Assembly (NCBI GenBank): GCA_902464015.1
Contig: CABQHM010000011.1
Span: forward strand, 1 to 64,000
Length of the DNA: 64,000 nt
Direction: 5' to 3'
Origin: an uncultured Coriobacteriales bacterium
GTDB taxonomy: Bacteria > Actinomycetota > Coriobacteriia > Coriobacteriales > UMGS124
The notes beneath the pieces were generated by a model, which had not been told where the DNA came from, ran no database searches, and saw only the letters and a program-made list of their open reading frames with translations. This document shows positions 24,154 to 33,445 of this stretch, piece by piece (the stretch's first letter is position 1; each line of letters starts with the position of its first letter). Position numbers and translations under genes: made by a program.

Positions 24154-25167
24154 TTAAACGATGCGCTCGATGAAGAAATCGGCCATGGAGAAAAGCAGGT
24201 CCTTGGCCGGCTGTGCAAGCTTGACGGGCGCAAGGGCTTCCTTGGCCTCGCGCACGAGCTTGAGCGACAGCTCGCGGGCGTGCGCGATGGAACCTGCCTG
24301 CTCCATGAGCTCCACGGCGCGGGCCAGAAGCTCAGGATCGGTGGTGTGCGCCGAAAGGATGCCGCGCAGCTCGTCGCTCACCTGGGGGTTTGCCAGGGCA
24401 TGCACAACCATGAGGGTGCGCTTGCCCTCGGTGATGTCGCTGCGGAAGTCCTTGGCGACCGATTCCTTGTCGCCCACGAGGTTGAGCAGGTCGTCCTGGA
24501 GCTGGAATGCCAGGCCCGTGGCCATGCCGAACGAGCGCAGCGCCTCGACCTGCTCGTCGGTACCGCCGCCGATGATGGCGCCGCAGGCGAGCGGCACCGC
24601 GACGGAGTAATAGGCGGTCTTGTGAGAGGCCATGGCGAGGTAGTCGTCTTCGGAGATGTCCCAGCGGGCGTCGCGCGCCCAGCCGATGTCGAGCGCCTGG
24701 CCCTCGATGGTGCGGGTCGTCATGCGCACGAGCTCGCCGAGCACGCGCACCTTGGTGGCGTCGTCGAGCCTGTCGTCCTGAAGAACGGTACCTGTGACCT
24801 GCGAAAGCGCAAGGTCGCCGGCGTTGATGGCCAGACCCAGGCCCATCGTGAGATGCAGGCACGGCTCGCCGCGGCGAAGCTCGCCCTCGTCGGCGATGTC
24901 GTCGTGGATGAGGGCCGCGGTGTGGAAGTGCTCCACAGAGGCCGCCGCGCTCGAGGCAAGCTCAGCCGAACCACCTACCGCCATGCAGCCCAGGAAGCAC
25001 ACGACGGGACGGGTGCGCTTGCCACCGTTTGCCGAGTACTTTGCCAGGGGTGCGTACAGGTAGGCATCCATGTCGGGATGCGAACCGTTTCCAACGTAAT
25101 AGGAGGCGATAAGCTCGTCTACCTTTGCGTAGTGGTCGTTGAGGAAGCTCATGAAGTCAGTTGCCAT
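24154..25167 (-). CDS. Polyprenyl diphosphate synthase
   Basis: A 337-residue trans-isoprenyl diphosphate synthase that condenses isopentenyl diphosphate onto allylic diphosphates. The first aspartate motif is HDDIADEGELRRGEP; the second is FQLQDDLLNLVGDKE, where Asn replaces the usual last Asp. GGKRTRPVVCFLG near the N-terminus is the diphosphate-binding region. Product length (geranylgeranyl, octaprenyl or other) cannot be read safely. The start at 25167 has a weak ribosome-binding site; Met 6 residues later is an alternative. It is downstream of tRNA-Leu and upstream of the CwlM-like gene, all on the minus strand. Confidence 0.9.
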   Translation of the reverse strand: MATDFMSFLNDHYAKVDELIASYYVGNGSHPDMDAYLYAPLAKYSANGGKRTRPVVCFLGCMAVGGSAELASSAAASVEHFHTAALIHDDIADEGELRRGEPCLHLTMGLGLAINAGDLALSQVTGTVLQDDRLDDATKVRVLGELVRMTTRTIEGQALDIGWARDARWDISEDDYLAMASHKTAYYSVAVPLACGAIIGGGTDEQVEALRSFGMATGLAFQLQDDLLNLVGDKESVAKDFRSDITEGKRTLMVVHALANPQVSDELRGILSAHTTDPELLARAVELMEQAGSIAHARELSLKLVREAKEALAPVKLAQPAKDLLFSMADFFIERIV

Positions 25168-25212
25168 CAAAACCGCATCTCTTAAAAAGGCCCGGTCGTA
25201 TAAAAGAAAAGA

Positions 25213-25296
25213 TGGTAGGAGCGGCGGGACTCGAACCCGCACGCCTCGCGGCGAGTGATTTTAAGTCACCTGCGTCTGCCATTCCGCCACGCTCCC
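25213..25296 (-). tRNA. tRNA-Leu(TAA)
   Basis: An 84-base class II tRNA with long variable arm and encoded CCA. The anticodon loop CTTAAAA gives TAA (leucine, UUA codons). T arm is GGGTTCGAGTCCC. The first acceptor pair is G-U. Confidence 0.94.
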
Positions 25297-25344
25297 AGCC
25301 AAAAGCACTTTAGCACAGCTTTGACGAGAAACGTGCCGCATGTG

Positions 25345-26349
25345 TCATCCGCGCAGCATCTGCGGGTTCCACGACAGGGGCGGCTGAATACCGACCGCCT
25401 GCGCATGCATGCATTCCACGACCCCGAACAGCGAGTTCGACTCGCTTGTCACAAAGCCCGGCCATCCGCCCGTCTCGACAAGCTCGTCGAGGATGAGGGC
25501 GCCGGCGTGGATGACGTGGGCGCGCTTGGGCTGCAGGCCCACGAGGCCGCGGCGCTCGAGCGTGGACATGCACAGCAAACGCTCCGTGAGGTCGTGCAGC
25601 GCGTCGCGGTCAGTCTGGCGCAGGTGCACGAAATCGCTGTCGTAGGGGTCGAGCTCGGCCAACACCGCCACGAGCGTCGTGGCGGTGCCGCCCACGCAGG
25701 CAAGTGTCTCGGGCAGGTTGGCTTGCTGGGACAGGTGCGCATCAAAGACGCTGCGGGCAAAGTCGCGGGCGCGGCGCACGGCGGCGGGGTCGCACGGCTC
25801 GTCGTCGGGGCAGGCAAGGAAGCGCTCGCAGACCCTGCGCGCGCCGATGTTGAGCGAGACGGCGCCCAGCTGCACGAGACGCCCCTGCGCGTCGCGGCTG
25901 CCGCAGGACAGCTCCGTGGAGCCGCCGCCGATGTCGCAGACCTCGACGGTCGTGCCCATGAAGTCGCCGGTCACGCCGAGCAGCCCCAGGGCCGCCTCGT
26001 CGGTGCCTGCGATGACCTGGGGTTTGAGGCCGAGCTCCTCCAGGCGCGCCGTGAGGTCGCGCGAGTTGCTCGCGTCGCGGGCGGCGCTGGTGGCGGTGAG
26101 GCAGCTCACGAGGGAGAGCCCCTGTTCCCGGGCGAGCTTGCGGGCCTGGGCCAGGTAGTCGGCTATGCAGTCCACGGTGCGCCCTATCGCCTGGGGCAGC
26201 AGCGAGCCGCTTGCGTCGACGCCCTCTCCCAGGTCGGTCACACGTGCCCGGCGCAACAGGGCCCGGGTGCCGTTTTCCTCGTCGCGCGTGGCGCACAGCA
26301 TGCAGGTGGATACGGTGCCCGCATCGAGTGCACAGTACAGGTTCGCCAT
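25345..26349 (-). CDS. Ppx/GppA-family phosphatase
   Basis: A 334-residue member of the exopolyphosphatase / guanosine pentaphosphatase family (ASKHA fold). Visible motifs: LDAGTVSTCMLCA (phosphate 1, slightly off the usual DIGSNS form), VIAGTDEAALGLLGV, CDIGGGSTEL (phosphate 2) and CVGGTATTL. It probably hydrolyses polyphosphate or pppGpp in the cytosol; the two cannot be separated by sequence alone. It follows the FtsB/DivIC-like gene by 27 bases on the same strand, matching the actinobacterial order eno-ftsB-DUF501-ppx with some genes missing. Confidence 0.9.
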   Translation of the reverse strand: MANLYCALDAGTVSTCMLCATRDEENGTRALLRRARVTDLGEGVDASGSLLPQAIGRTVDCIADYLAQARKLAREQGLSLVSCLTATSAARDASNSRDLTARLEELGLKPQVIAGTDEAALGLLGVTGDFMGTTVEVCDIGGGSTELSCGSRDAQGRLVQLGAVSLNIGARRVCERFLACPDDEPCDPAAVRRARDFARSVFDAHLSQQANLPETLACVGGTATTLVAVLAELDPYDSDFVHLRQTDRDALHDLTERLLCMSTLERRGLVGLQPKRAHVIHAGALILDELVETGGWPGFVTSESNSLFGVVECMHAQAVGIQPPLSWNPQMLRG

Positions 26350-26376
26350 GGTGCAGCTCCTATTCGCTTGTGTGGT

Positions 26377-27519
26377 TTAGCCTTGGACGGGAAGCGCGCT
26401 CGTTACCTGGGTGCTGGCGTCCGTCTCGCTCAGGGTTGCCACCGACTCGTCGCTTTGCACGGCGGTGGTGGAGCCCGCCTCGCCGAAGACCTGGTCGAGA
26501 ATGTCGGTCACCCAGGTGGAGGAGTTCTCGCCGCTTCCGCGCTTGACCTCGGCGGGAATGGGCGTGTCGGCGGGGGTGTAGGGGGCGTTGTCCACTGTGA
26601 TGGGCACCTCGTCGGGCATGACGAGGCCCCAGGTCTTGTGGGCCATGTCCTGCACGCCCTCGGCGGTCTGCAGCGAGCTCACACTCTTCTGCAGGGCGTC
26701 GACGCGGGCCTGGTTCTGGGCGAGCTCGTTGGTCAGGCGCTCGTTTTCGCGCATGGCGCTGTAGAGCTGCTGGGCGGGCGTGTAGAGCGTCACGCAGGTG
26801 ACCACGACGCACGCCAGGCAGGTGAGGGTCATGGCGGCGCGGCGGATGAACTCCTCGGTGTCGCGCGGGGCTGCGATGATGCCGGATGTGCGGATGGACC
26901 GCTTGACTGCCTGCCTGCCGGGCGCGTTAGAGCCGCCCTGCTGGGCCGAGGCAGCCGCGGGGCGGGGCCTGGGGCGCGCGACGCCGGCCCTGCTTGCGGC
27001 GGGACGTTCGCGTGCGGCTCGCTCGGCTGCCTCGATGTACTGCTCTTCGGCGGGGAACTGCTCGGCGGCCTCTGAGGGCTCGGGCGTCTGTCGGGGTTTG
27101 GGCTCGGCGGCTTTCACTGTGCGGTTTGCCGCGCGTTGTGCGCGTTGGGCCTGGTTCGACACGGTGGGTCGCGCCTGCGCCTGATGGGCTCCGCCCACCA
27201 CGACGTGCATCTGTGAGCGGATGTCAACGGTGCCGGGTATGGCGACGGGCGGGGCGGCCTGCGGCGCGATGTCTTCCTGCTCGGGCTGCGCCGCCCTCTC
27301 GATTGTGGGAGCAGGACGTTTGCCGAGCGATTTCGCCGCGCGCTTGGCCGACTTGGCGCTCGCGTAAGGAGAGGTGTCCACGTCCTGGGCAAAGCTCTCC
27401 TGATTGGTGAAGTCTACCGGGCCACGGCCAAAGCCCGGCTGAGGCACCTGCGTGGGGGCAGGTGCGGAGTAGGCGCCTTGGGTGCCTGCTGCCGGTTGCT
27501 TTGGGGGCATGGGTGCCAT
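26377..27519 (-). CDS. FtsB/DivIC-like septum protein with long disordered N-terminus
   Basis: A 380-residue single-pass division protein. The first ~230 residues are polar and low in complexity (Pro, Ala, Gln and Arg-rich). One membrane helix (MTLTCLACVVVTCVTLY) is followed at once by a coiled coil (YSAMRENERLTNELAQNQ) and the family-typical GVQDMAHKTWGLVMPDEVPI. FtsB/DivIC forms a trimer with FtsL and FtsQ at the septum. The ATG at 27519 is preferred because GAGGAG lies 8 bases upstream; an upstream ATG at 27582 has no ribosome-binding site. The cytosolic extension is much longer than in model FtsB proteins. Confidence 0.82.
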   Translation of the reverse strand: MAPMPPKQPAAGTQGAYSAPAPTQVPQPGFGRGPVDFTNQESFAQDVDTSPYASAKSAKRAAKSLGKRPAPTIERAAQPEQEDIAPQAAPPVAIPGTVDIRSQMHVVVGGAHQAQARPTVSNQAQRAQRAANRTVKAAEPKPRQTPEPSEAAEQFPAEEQYIEAAERAARERPAASRAGVARPRPRPAAASAQQGGSNAPGRQAVKRSIRTSGIIAAPRDTEEFIRRAAMTLTCLACVVVTCVTLYTPAQQLYSAMRENERLTNELAQNQARVDALQKSVSSLQTAEGVQDMAHKTWGLVMPDEVPITVDNAPYTPADTPIPAEVKRGSGENSSTWVTDILDQVFGEAGSTTAVQSDESVATLSETDASTQVTSALPVQG

Positions 27520-27724
27520 GCGTGGGTCTCCTCGGTCAGACGATGCTGCGGATGCAATCTTGGGGTTGTTCATCATAGCCATGATAGCGACCGTTTGCGG
27601 CTCTATCGCCGTGTGGTCTTAGTTTCCATCCATCTTCTGCGCAAGCGTTGCGGTAAAGTTTTATGCGCCTGTCAATTTGACATTTTCGGACGCGTCGCGC
27701 GACGGGTCCGTAGAAGGAGCTCAC

Positions 27725-29101
27725 ATGGGAGTCACCGCTATTGTTTTGGCCGCAGGTGAGGGCACGCGCATGAAGTCGTCCCGCCCCAAGGTGGTCCACG
27801 AGGTTTTGGGCAAGTCCATGGTCCGGTGGGTCGTCGACGCTGCCCGCACTGCGGGTGTTGACCGCTGCGTCGTCGTGGTGGGCAACGGCGCCGAGCAGGT
27901 GGAGGCACTCTTCGCCGGCGACGCCGACGTCGAGTGCGTGCTGCAGGAGCAGCGCCTGGGCACGGGCCACGCCGTTCGTGCCGCCCTTGAGAAGACGCAG
28001 GTGGAAGATGGCCAGGTCCTGGTGCTGTGCGGCGACACGCCCCTTTTGCGCGCCGAGACCCTGAAGTCGCTCGTCGACGCCGCCATGTCGCCTGCGCACG
28101 AGGCCGGCGCCCTCCTCACGATGACCTATGACGACCCCACGGGCTATGGCCGCGTCATGGTGGCCGAGGACGGTTGCGCCACCGCCATCGTGGAGCAGAA
28201 GGACTGCACGGCCGAGCAGGCGCTCGTCAAGACCTGCAACGCCGGTGTCTACTGCTTCGACGCAGGGCTTCTGCGCGCTCATATCTCTGAGCTTACCTGC
28301 GAAAACGCCCAGAAGGAGTACTACCTCACCGACATGGTGGGCATCCTGCGCGCCCACGGCGCCGCCATGGCGGCCGTCGACTGCCCTGATGCGGTGGAGC
28401 TCATGGGCGTGAACTCGCGCATCCAGCTTGCCCAGGCGAGCCGCGCCATGCAGGAGCGCATCAACCTGACCCACATGGCCGCCGGCGTCACGATGCTCGA
28501 CCCCACGCAGGTGTGGATCGGCCCCGACGTCACGATCGGCCGCGACACCGAGATCCTGCCGGGCACGATGCTGTGGGGCGACACCCACATCGGCGAGAAC
28601 TGCCTCGTCGGCCCCCAGACCCGCCTCACCGACACGCGCGTGGGTTCGGGCTGCGTCGTGGACGAGACCGTGGCCGTGCAGGCCGTGATTGACAACGACG
28701 TGGAGTGCGGCCCGCGCGCCTACCTGCGTCCCGGCGCCCATCTGTGCGACGGCTCCAAGGCGGGCACGCACGTGGAGATCAAGAAGTCCACGGTGGGCAA
28801 GGGTTCGAAGGTGCCGCACCTCTCTTACATCGGCGACTGCACCATCGGTGAGGGCGTCAACATCGGTGCGGGTACCATTACCTGCAACTATGACGGCAAG
28901 AATAAGAACGCCACCACTATCGGCGACGGCTCGTTCATCGGCTCGGACACCATGCTTGTGGCCCCCGTCAACATCGGCAGCCGTTGCACGGTGGGCGCCG
29001 GCTCCACCATCACCCGCGACGTGCCCGACGGTGCCCTTGCGGTGGAGCGCTCCGAACAAACGGTGAAGCCTGGCTGGCGTCCTAAATGGGACCGCGCTTA
29101 G
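27725..29101 (+). CDS. glmU: Bifunctional UDP-GlcNAc pyrophosphorylase / GlcN-1-P acetyltransferase
   Basis: A 458-residue cytosolic enzyme making UDP-N-acetylglucosamine for peptidoglycan. N-terminal nucleotidyltransferase: VLAAGEGTRMKSSRPKVVHE, QEQRLGTGHAV and LCGDTPLL. C-terminal left-handed beta-helix acetyltransferase: hexapeptide repeats and the conserved HLSYIGDCTIGEGVNIGAG and NYDGKNKNATTIGD. ATG 27725 follows GAAGGAG. It is divergent from the FtsB-like gene, so cell division and wall precursor genes share an intergenic region of about 200 bases. prs follows 86 bases later. Confidence 0.97.
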   Translation: MGVTAIVLAAGEGTRMKSSRPKVVHEVLGKSMVRWVVDAARTAGVDRCVVVVGNGAEQVEALFAGDADVECVLQEQRLGTGHAVRAALEKTQVEDGQVLVLCGDTPLLRAETLKSLVDAAMSPAHEAGALLTMTYDDPTGYGRVMVAEDGCATAIVEQKDCTAEQALVKTCNAGVYCFDAGLLRAHISELTCENAQKEYYLTDMVGILRAHGAAMAAVDCPDAVELMGVNSRIQLAQASRAMQERINLTHMAAGVTMLDPTQVWIGPDVTIGRDTEILPGTMLWGDTHIGENCLVGPQTRLTDTRVGSGCVVDETVAVQAVIDNDVECGPRAYLRPGAHLCDGSKAGTHVEIKKSTVGKGSKVPHLSYIGDCTIGEGVNIGAGTITCNYDGKNKNATTIGDGSFIGSDTMLVAPVNIGSRCTVGAGSTITRDVPDGALAVERSEQTVKPGWRPKWDRA

Positions 29102-29187
29102 CGTATAAACTGGAGTATTGTTTGCACGATGCGTTTTGTAAGCAATTGTAGGCTGGGCACACAACGTTTGAGAGGGGCACGGAACAG

Positions 29188-30165
29188 ATGAATCCCATCC
29201 AGAAGAGCATGAAGGTCTTCTCCGGCACGTCGAATAGGGCGTTCGCCGAGTCGGTGGCCGCAAAGCTCGGCACGACGCTGGGAGATCTGCAGATCGAGAA
29301 GTTCGCCAACGGCGAGATTTACACGCGTTTTGCTGAGAGCGTGCGCGGCTGCGATGTCTTCTTCATCCAGTCGGTTTCTGGTCCTCACCTTAACGACATG
29401 CTGATGGAGGTCCTGATCGCGGCCGACGCTGCCAAGCGTGCCTCCGCTCGTACCTTCACCGCCGTGCTTACCCACTACGCCTACGCTCGTCAGGACCGCA
29501 AGGCCCAGCCCCGCGAGCCCATCACGGCCCGCCTGGTCGCCGACCTCTACGAGGCCGCGGGCGTCAACCGCGTCATCACGGTCGACCTGCACCAGGGCCA
29601 GATCCAGGGTTACTTCGACGTCCCGGTGAACCACCTCACCGCCATGCCCATCTTCGCCGAGTACTACACGGCCAAGGGCTTCGACATGAACAACACCGTC
29701 GTCGTCTCGCCCGACGTGGGCCGTGCCAAGGCCTCCAAGCGCCTGGCCGACATGCTCGGCTGCGACCTGGCCGTTGCCCACAAGAACCGCGCCGCCCACA
29801 ACGAGGCCGAGGTCATGGGCATCCTGGGCAACATCCAGGGCAAGACCTGCATCATCAACGACGACATGATCGACACTGCCGGCACCCTGTGCGGCGCGGT
29901 GCGCGAACTCAAGAACCTCGGCGCCGGCGACATCTACGTGGGCGCCACGCACGGCCTGTTCTCCGGCCCCGCCTACGAGCGTCTGCTCGACCCGACCCTG
30001 CCCATCGTCGAGGTCGCCGTCACCGACGCCGTGCCCGTGCCCGTCGAGAAGCGCGGCGACCGCATCAAGGTCCTGTCGCTTGCCGACGAGTTCGCCAAGG
30101 CCATCCAGAACGTCTACGACGAGACGTCCGTCTCCAAGATGCTGGGTGTCAACCCCGAGTTCTAA
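29188..30165 (+). CDS. prs: Ribose-phosphate pyrophosphokinase
   Basis: A 325-residue PRPP synthase supplying 5-phosphoribosyl-1-diphosphate for nucleotides, His, Trp and NAD. Motifs: LGDLQIEKFANGEIYTR, YAYARQDRKAQPREPITARL (ATP-binding flexible loop), ITVDLHQGQIQGYFDVPV and the PRPP-binding CIINDDMIDTAGTLC. GAGAGGGG precedes the ATG. The glmU-prs order is common in Gram-positives. Confidence 0.97.
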   Translation: MNPIQKSMKVFSGTSNRAFAESVAAKLGTTLGDLQIEKFANGEIYTRFAESVRGCDVFFIQSVSGPHLNDMLMEVLIAADAAKRASARTFTAVLTHYAYARQDRKAQPREPITARLVADLYEAAGVNRVITVDLHQGQIQGYFDVPVNHLTAMPIFAEYYTAKGFDMNNTVVVSPDVGRAKASKRLADMLGCDLAVAHKNRAAHNEAEVMGILGNIQGKTCIINDDMIDTAGTLCGAVRELKNLGAGDIYVGATHGLFSGPAYERLLDPTLPIVEVAVTDAVPVPVEKRGDRIKVLSLADEFAKAIQNVYDETSVSKMLGVNPEF

Positions 30166-30172
30166 TCTGATT

Positions 30173-30214
30173 GGGGCAGGCCAGGGCATGTGCCGTGGCC
30201 TGCCCCTGTTTTTC
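30173..30214 (+). terminator. Terminator after prs
   Basis: GGGGCAGGCCA pairs with TGGCCTGCCCC, followed by TGTTTTTC. A further hairpin (TCGAGCCAGG/CCTGGCTCGA, near 30240-30263) lies before the pth ribosome-binding site. Confidence 0.88.
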
Positions 30215-30282
30215 TGCAAGCAAGGTACAGCGCGAGAGGTCGAGCCAGGGTTGCCTGGCTCGATTTGTATAGGAGGGGTCAG

Positions 30283-30879
30283 ATGGCGGGCAAGACCGTC
30301 AAAGACGTGCCGGTTGGCATCGTGTGCGGCCTGGGGAACCCCGGCAGCGAGTATGAGCGCACGAGGCACAACGCCGGCTTCTTGGCAATCGATGTGCTGG
30401 CAAACGAGTTGGGCGCGCGCTACTGGAAGAACAAGCCGGGCGCGGCCGTGTGCGAGGTGAGCGTCGCGGGCCGCAAGGTCGTGCTCGTGAAGCCCCAGTC
30501 GTACATGAACGTCTCGGGCGGTCCCCTCAAGAGGATCGCCGAGGAGTACCGCGTGCCCGCTGCCGGCATCCTGGTAATCCACGACGAGCTCGAGCTGCCC
30601 GCAGGCGCGGTGGCGCTCAAGATGGGCGGTGGCCACGCCGGCCACAACGGCCTGCGCTCCATCGGCGAGAAGCTGGGCACTCCCGACTACCCGCGCGTGC
30701 GCTGCGGCATCGGCCGCCCGCCGGGAAAGATGGCCCCGGCCGACTACGTCCTCCAGCAGCTGCGCGGTCGCGACTGGGAGGAGTTCGAGGTCACGGCTGC
30801 CGACGCGGCCCTTGCGGCCCGCTTTGCCCTGGAGCAGGGTGTGGCCGCGGCGCTTGTCAAGTACCCGGCCAAGAAGTAG
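30283..30879 (+). CDS. pth: Peptidyl-tRNA hydrolase
   Basis: A 198-residue enzyme that releases peptidyl-tRNAs dropped from ribosomes. Conserved GLGNPGSEYERTRHNAGF contains the catalytic His and substrate-binding Asn; LVKPQSYMNVSGGPLKRI, HDELELPAG and GGGHAGHNGLRSI are also present. GGAGGGG lies before the ATG at 30283. Length is typical. Confidence 0.97.
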   Translation: MAGKTVKDVPVGIVCGLGNPGSEYERTRHNAGFLAIDVLANELGARYWKNKPGAAVCEVSVAGRKVVLVKPQSYMNVSGGPLKRIAEEYRVPAAGILVIHDELELPAGAVALKMGGGHAGHNGLRSIGEKLGTPDYPRVRCGIGRPPGKMAPADYVLQQLRGRDWEEFEVTAADAALAARFALEQGVAAALVKYPAKK

Positions 30880-30891
30880 GGGCTTGCGAGG

Positions 30892-30917
30892 CACCGGGCG
30901 CTCCGGTGTGGGTTTTT
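30892..30917 (+). terminator. Terminator after pth
   Basis: CACCGG-gcgct-CCGGTG followed four bases later by TTTTT. Confidence 0.75.
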
Positions 30918-31010
30918 CAATCAACTGTTTTCTGTGGGTGACAGGCGACGCGCAAGGGTCGCATCATGGCGCACACAGGAGAGTCGAACAATGCTGACGG
31001 GGAGGGAACC

Positions 31011-31883
31011 GTGCATCGAATTCTGAAGAAGGAGCTTCTGGCGCAGGGCACGTGGCTCATGCGCGTGGAGGCGCCGGCCGTTGCCGCCAAGGCGCAGGCC
31101 GGGCAGTTCTTCCTGGTGCGCGCACGCGAGGGAGCCGAGCGTGTGCCGTTTACGTTCTGTGACTGGAACGCCCAAGAGGGCTGGATTGAGTTCGTGTTCC
31201 TCGTGGTGGGACGCACGACTGAGCTGCTCACCACCTTCGAGGAGGGCCAGGAGCTGCTCGACGTGACCGGTCCTCTGGGGAACCCCTCCAACATGGAGGG
31301 CGTCGCCGGGCAGCGCTGGGCTGTGGCGGGCGGCGGCGTGGGCCTGGCGGCCGCATACCCCGTGGCGCGTGCGCTGGCGCAGGCCGGCGCCAAGGTGAGT
31401 GCCATCGTGGCTGCTCGTAGCCGCGACCTGCTCGTGCTTGAGGACAAGTTCCGCGCAATCGAGGGCGCCGATATCATCGTCGTGACCGATGACGGTTCCT
31501 ACGGCGAGAAGGGCTTTGCCACCGGTCCCTTGGAGCGCCTGGCCAAGGCCGGCGAAATCGACCATGCCTTTGCCGTGGGTCCCGTCCCCATGATGGGCGC
31601 CTGCGTGAAGGCCGTGTCGGCCTACGACGTGCCTGTGACCGTGTCGCTCAACCCGGTCATGCTCGACGGCACCGGCATGTGCGGCGGCTGCCGCGTGGTG
31701 GTGGACGGCCAGGTCCGCTTTGCCTGCATCGACGGCGTCGACTTCGACGGCGCCAAGGTTGACTGGGCCGACCTGCGCAGTCGCCTGCGCACGTTCGCCG
31801 CGCAGGAGAAGGAGTCGCTCGAGCTCGCCCATGCCTGCCGCATGCAGGCGGCGGCCGATGCCTTGGAAGGAGCCGCACGATGA
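31011..31883 (+). CDS. NfnA/SudB-type ferredoxin-NAD(P)+ oxidoreductase small subunit
   Basis: A 290-residue FAD/[2Fe-2S] protein of the family comprising NfnA, SudB and dihydroorotate dehydrogenase electron-transfer subunits. It has an FAD-binding barrel (about 1-100), an NAD-binding domain (AGGGVGLAAAYPVARAL) and a C-terminal iron-sulfur motif DGTGMCGGCRVVV..FACIDG. I chose GTG 31011 (GGGAGGG upstream) because family members begin with the matching HRILKKELLAQGTWLM; an earlier ATG at 30966 is possible. It overlaps the next gene by 4 bases, so the two subunits are translationally coupled. As a pair they probably perform flavin-based electron bifurcation between NADH, NADPH and ferredoxin. 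Confidence 0.9.
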   Translation: MHRILKKELLAQGTWLMRVEAPAVAAKAQAGQFFLVRAREGAERVPFTFCDWNAQEGWIEFVFLVVGRTTELLTTFEEGQELLDVTGPLGNPSNMEGVAGQRWAVAGGGVGLAAAYPVARALAQAGAKVSAIVAARSRDLLVLEDKFRAIEGADIIVVTDDGSYGEKGFATGPLERLAKAGEIDHAFAVGPVPMMGACVKAVSAYDVPVTVSLNPVMLDGTGMCGGCRVVVDGQVRFACIDGVDFDGAKVDWADLRSRLRTFAAQEKESLELAHACRMQAAADALEGAAR

Positions 31884-33349
31884 GCCAGCTGCAAGAGGGC
31901 GCCGCTGTGCCCGAGCGTTACAAGCCCAATGCGAAGGCGCCCCGCACGCCTGCCCGCGAGGTCGCCCCGCAGGAGCGTGTGCAGGGATTCATGCCTGTTG
32001 ACCTGGGCTATACCGACGACGACGCCGTGCTCGAGGCTAACCGCTGCCTGGACTGCGCGCGTCCTGCGTGCGTGCAGGGCTGCCCCGTGGGCGTCGACAT
32101 CCCCCACTTCATCGAGGCCGTCCGCGCCCGCGACTGGGAGCACGGTCTGGACGTCGTGCGTCGCGACAACCTGCTGCCGAGCGTGTGCGGCCGCGTGTGC
32201 CCGCAGGAGACGCAGTGCGAAGGTGCCTGCGTGCTCGCCAAGCGCGGCAACCCCATCGCCATCGGCCAGCTTGAGCGCTTCCTGGGCGACAAGGCCGACG
32301 AGCTTGCGGGCGAGGCTGCGGCCGATTCCGGCGCGCCTGAGGCTGGCGCCGCCGATGCCGATGCCGCTGCTCCGCGCCGCGTCGCGGTTGTGGGCAGCGG
32401 CCCTGCCGGCATTACCTGCGCCTTTGAGTTGGCGCGCGCCGGCGTGGAGGTCACCATTTTTGACTCGCTGTTCCGTCTGGGCGGCGTGCTCGTGTACGGC
32501 ATCCCGGAGTTCCGCCTTCCCAAGGCCGTCGTCGCCCGCGAGCTCGAGGCCCTGGAGGCGCTCGGCGTGCGCGTGGAGACCAACATGGTCGCCGGCCGCA
32601 CCTTCACGGTCGACGAGCTGCTTGGCGAGCGCGGCTTCGACGCCGTGTTCATCGGCGTGGGCGCGGGCCTTCCCAAGATGCTCGGCGTGCCTGGTGAGAA
32701 CGCATGCGGCGTGATGTGCGCCAACGAGTACCTCACGCGCGTGAACCTCATGCGCGCCTATGACTTCCCGCAGGTAGACACGCCCGTGCGTCCTGGCAAG
32801 AACGTCGTCGTCTTCGGCGGCGGCAACGTTGCCATGGACGCGGCCCGCACGGCGCTTCGCCTGGGTGCCGAGACGGTCACGCTGTGCTACCGCCGTACCG
32901 AGGCCGAGATGCCCGCCCGCAGGGCCGAAATCGAGCACGCCAAGGCCGAGGGCGTGCGCCTCATGGAGCTCGTGGGCCCGCTTGGCTTTGAGGCCGACGA
33001 GGCCGGCAACGTGTGCGCCGCCCGCCTGCAGCGCATGGAGCTCGGCGAGCCCGACGAGGGTGGTCGTCGTCGCCCCGTGGCGCTTACAGGGCAGGACGCC
33101 GTCGCGCAGATTCCCTGCGACCTGGCCATCACGGCCATCGGCACGAACGCCTGCCCGCTCGTGGGGGCCATGGCTCCCAGCGTCGCGCTCAACCGCTGGG
33201 GCTACATCGAGGCTGACGAGGACGGGCGCACCAGCCAGCCGGGTGTATGGGCCGGCGGCGACATCGTGACCGGCGCGGCCACCGTCATCCTTGCGATGGG
33301 CGCCGGAAAACGTAGTGCGCACAGCATTCTCGAGTCCTTCGGGGCCTAG
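31880..33349 (+). CDS. NfnB/SudA-type NADPH oxidoreductase large subunit (GltD-like)
   Basis: A 489-residue glutamate-synthase-small-chain-like flavoprotein. The N-terminal domain binds two [4Fe-4S] clusters through CLDCARPACVQGCPVG and CGRVCPQETQCEGACVL. The FAD site is VAVVGSGPAGITCAFELA and the NADP site is VVVFGGGNVAMDAARTALRLG. A short Ala-rich linker (about 137-157) separates the cluster domain from the flavin domain. The 4-base overlap with the small-subunit gene supports a heterodimeric NADH-dependent ferredoxin:NADP+ oxidoreductase. Glutamate synthase is unlikely because no large subunit gene is near. Confidence 0.92.
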   Translation: MSQLQEGAAVPERYKPNAKAPRTPAREVAPQERVQGFMPVDLGYTDDDAVLEANRCLDCARPACVQGCPVGVDIPHFIEAVRARDWEHGLDVVRRDNLLPSVCGRVCPQETQCEGACVLAKRGNPIAIGQLERFLGDKADELAGEAAADSGAPEAGAADADAAAPRRVAVVGSGPAGITCAFELARAGVEVTIFDSLFRLGGVLVYGIPEFRLPKAVVARELEALEALGVRVETNMVAGRTFTVDELLGERGFDAVFIGVGAGLPKMLGVPGENACGVMCANEYLTRVNLMRAYDFPQVDTPVRPGKNVVVFGGGNVAMDAARTALRLGAETVTLCYRRTEAEMPARRAEIEHAKAEGVRLMELVGPLGFEADEAGNVCAARLQRMELGEPDEGGRRRPVALTGQDAVAQIPCDLAITAIGTNACPLVGAMAPSVALNRWGYIEADEDGRTSQPGVWAGGDIVTGAATVILAMGAGKRSAHSILESFGA

Positions 33350-33380
33350 TTTCTAAAACACAAAACACCTGGTAGAGTGC

Positions 33381-33445
33381 GGTCGCGTCGCGGTTAAGCT
33401 TTTTTGGGAGCAGCCCAGACAAGCTTTGCGGCGCGACCGTTTTTT
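33381..33445 (+). terminator. Long hairpin terminator between nfnB-type gene and asnS
   Basis: GGTCGCG pairs with CGCGACC, enclosing an inner AAGCTT/AAGCTT pairing, followed by six T. It could be a plain terminator or a leader attenuator of asnS; I found no T-box features. Confidence 0.75.

Noticed and set aside
31880..33349. Glutamate synthase small subunit
   Set aside because: The large subunit gene is missing and the 4-base overlap with an NfnA/SudB-type gene favours the NfnB/SudA assignment.
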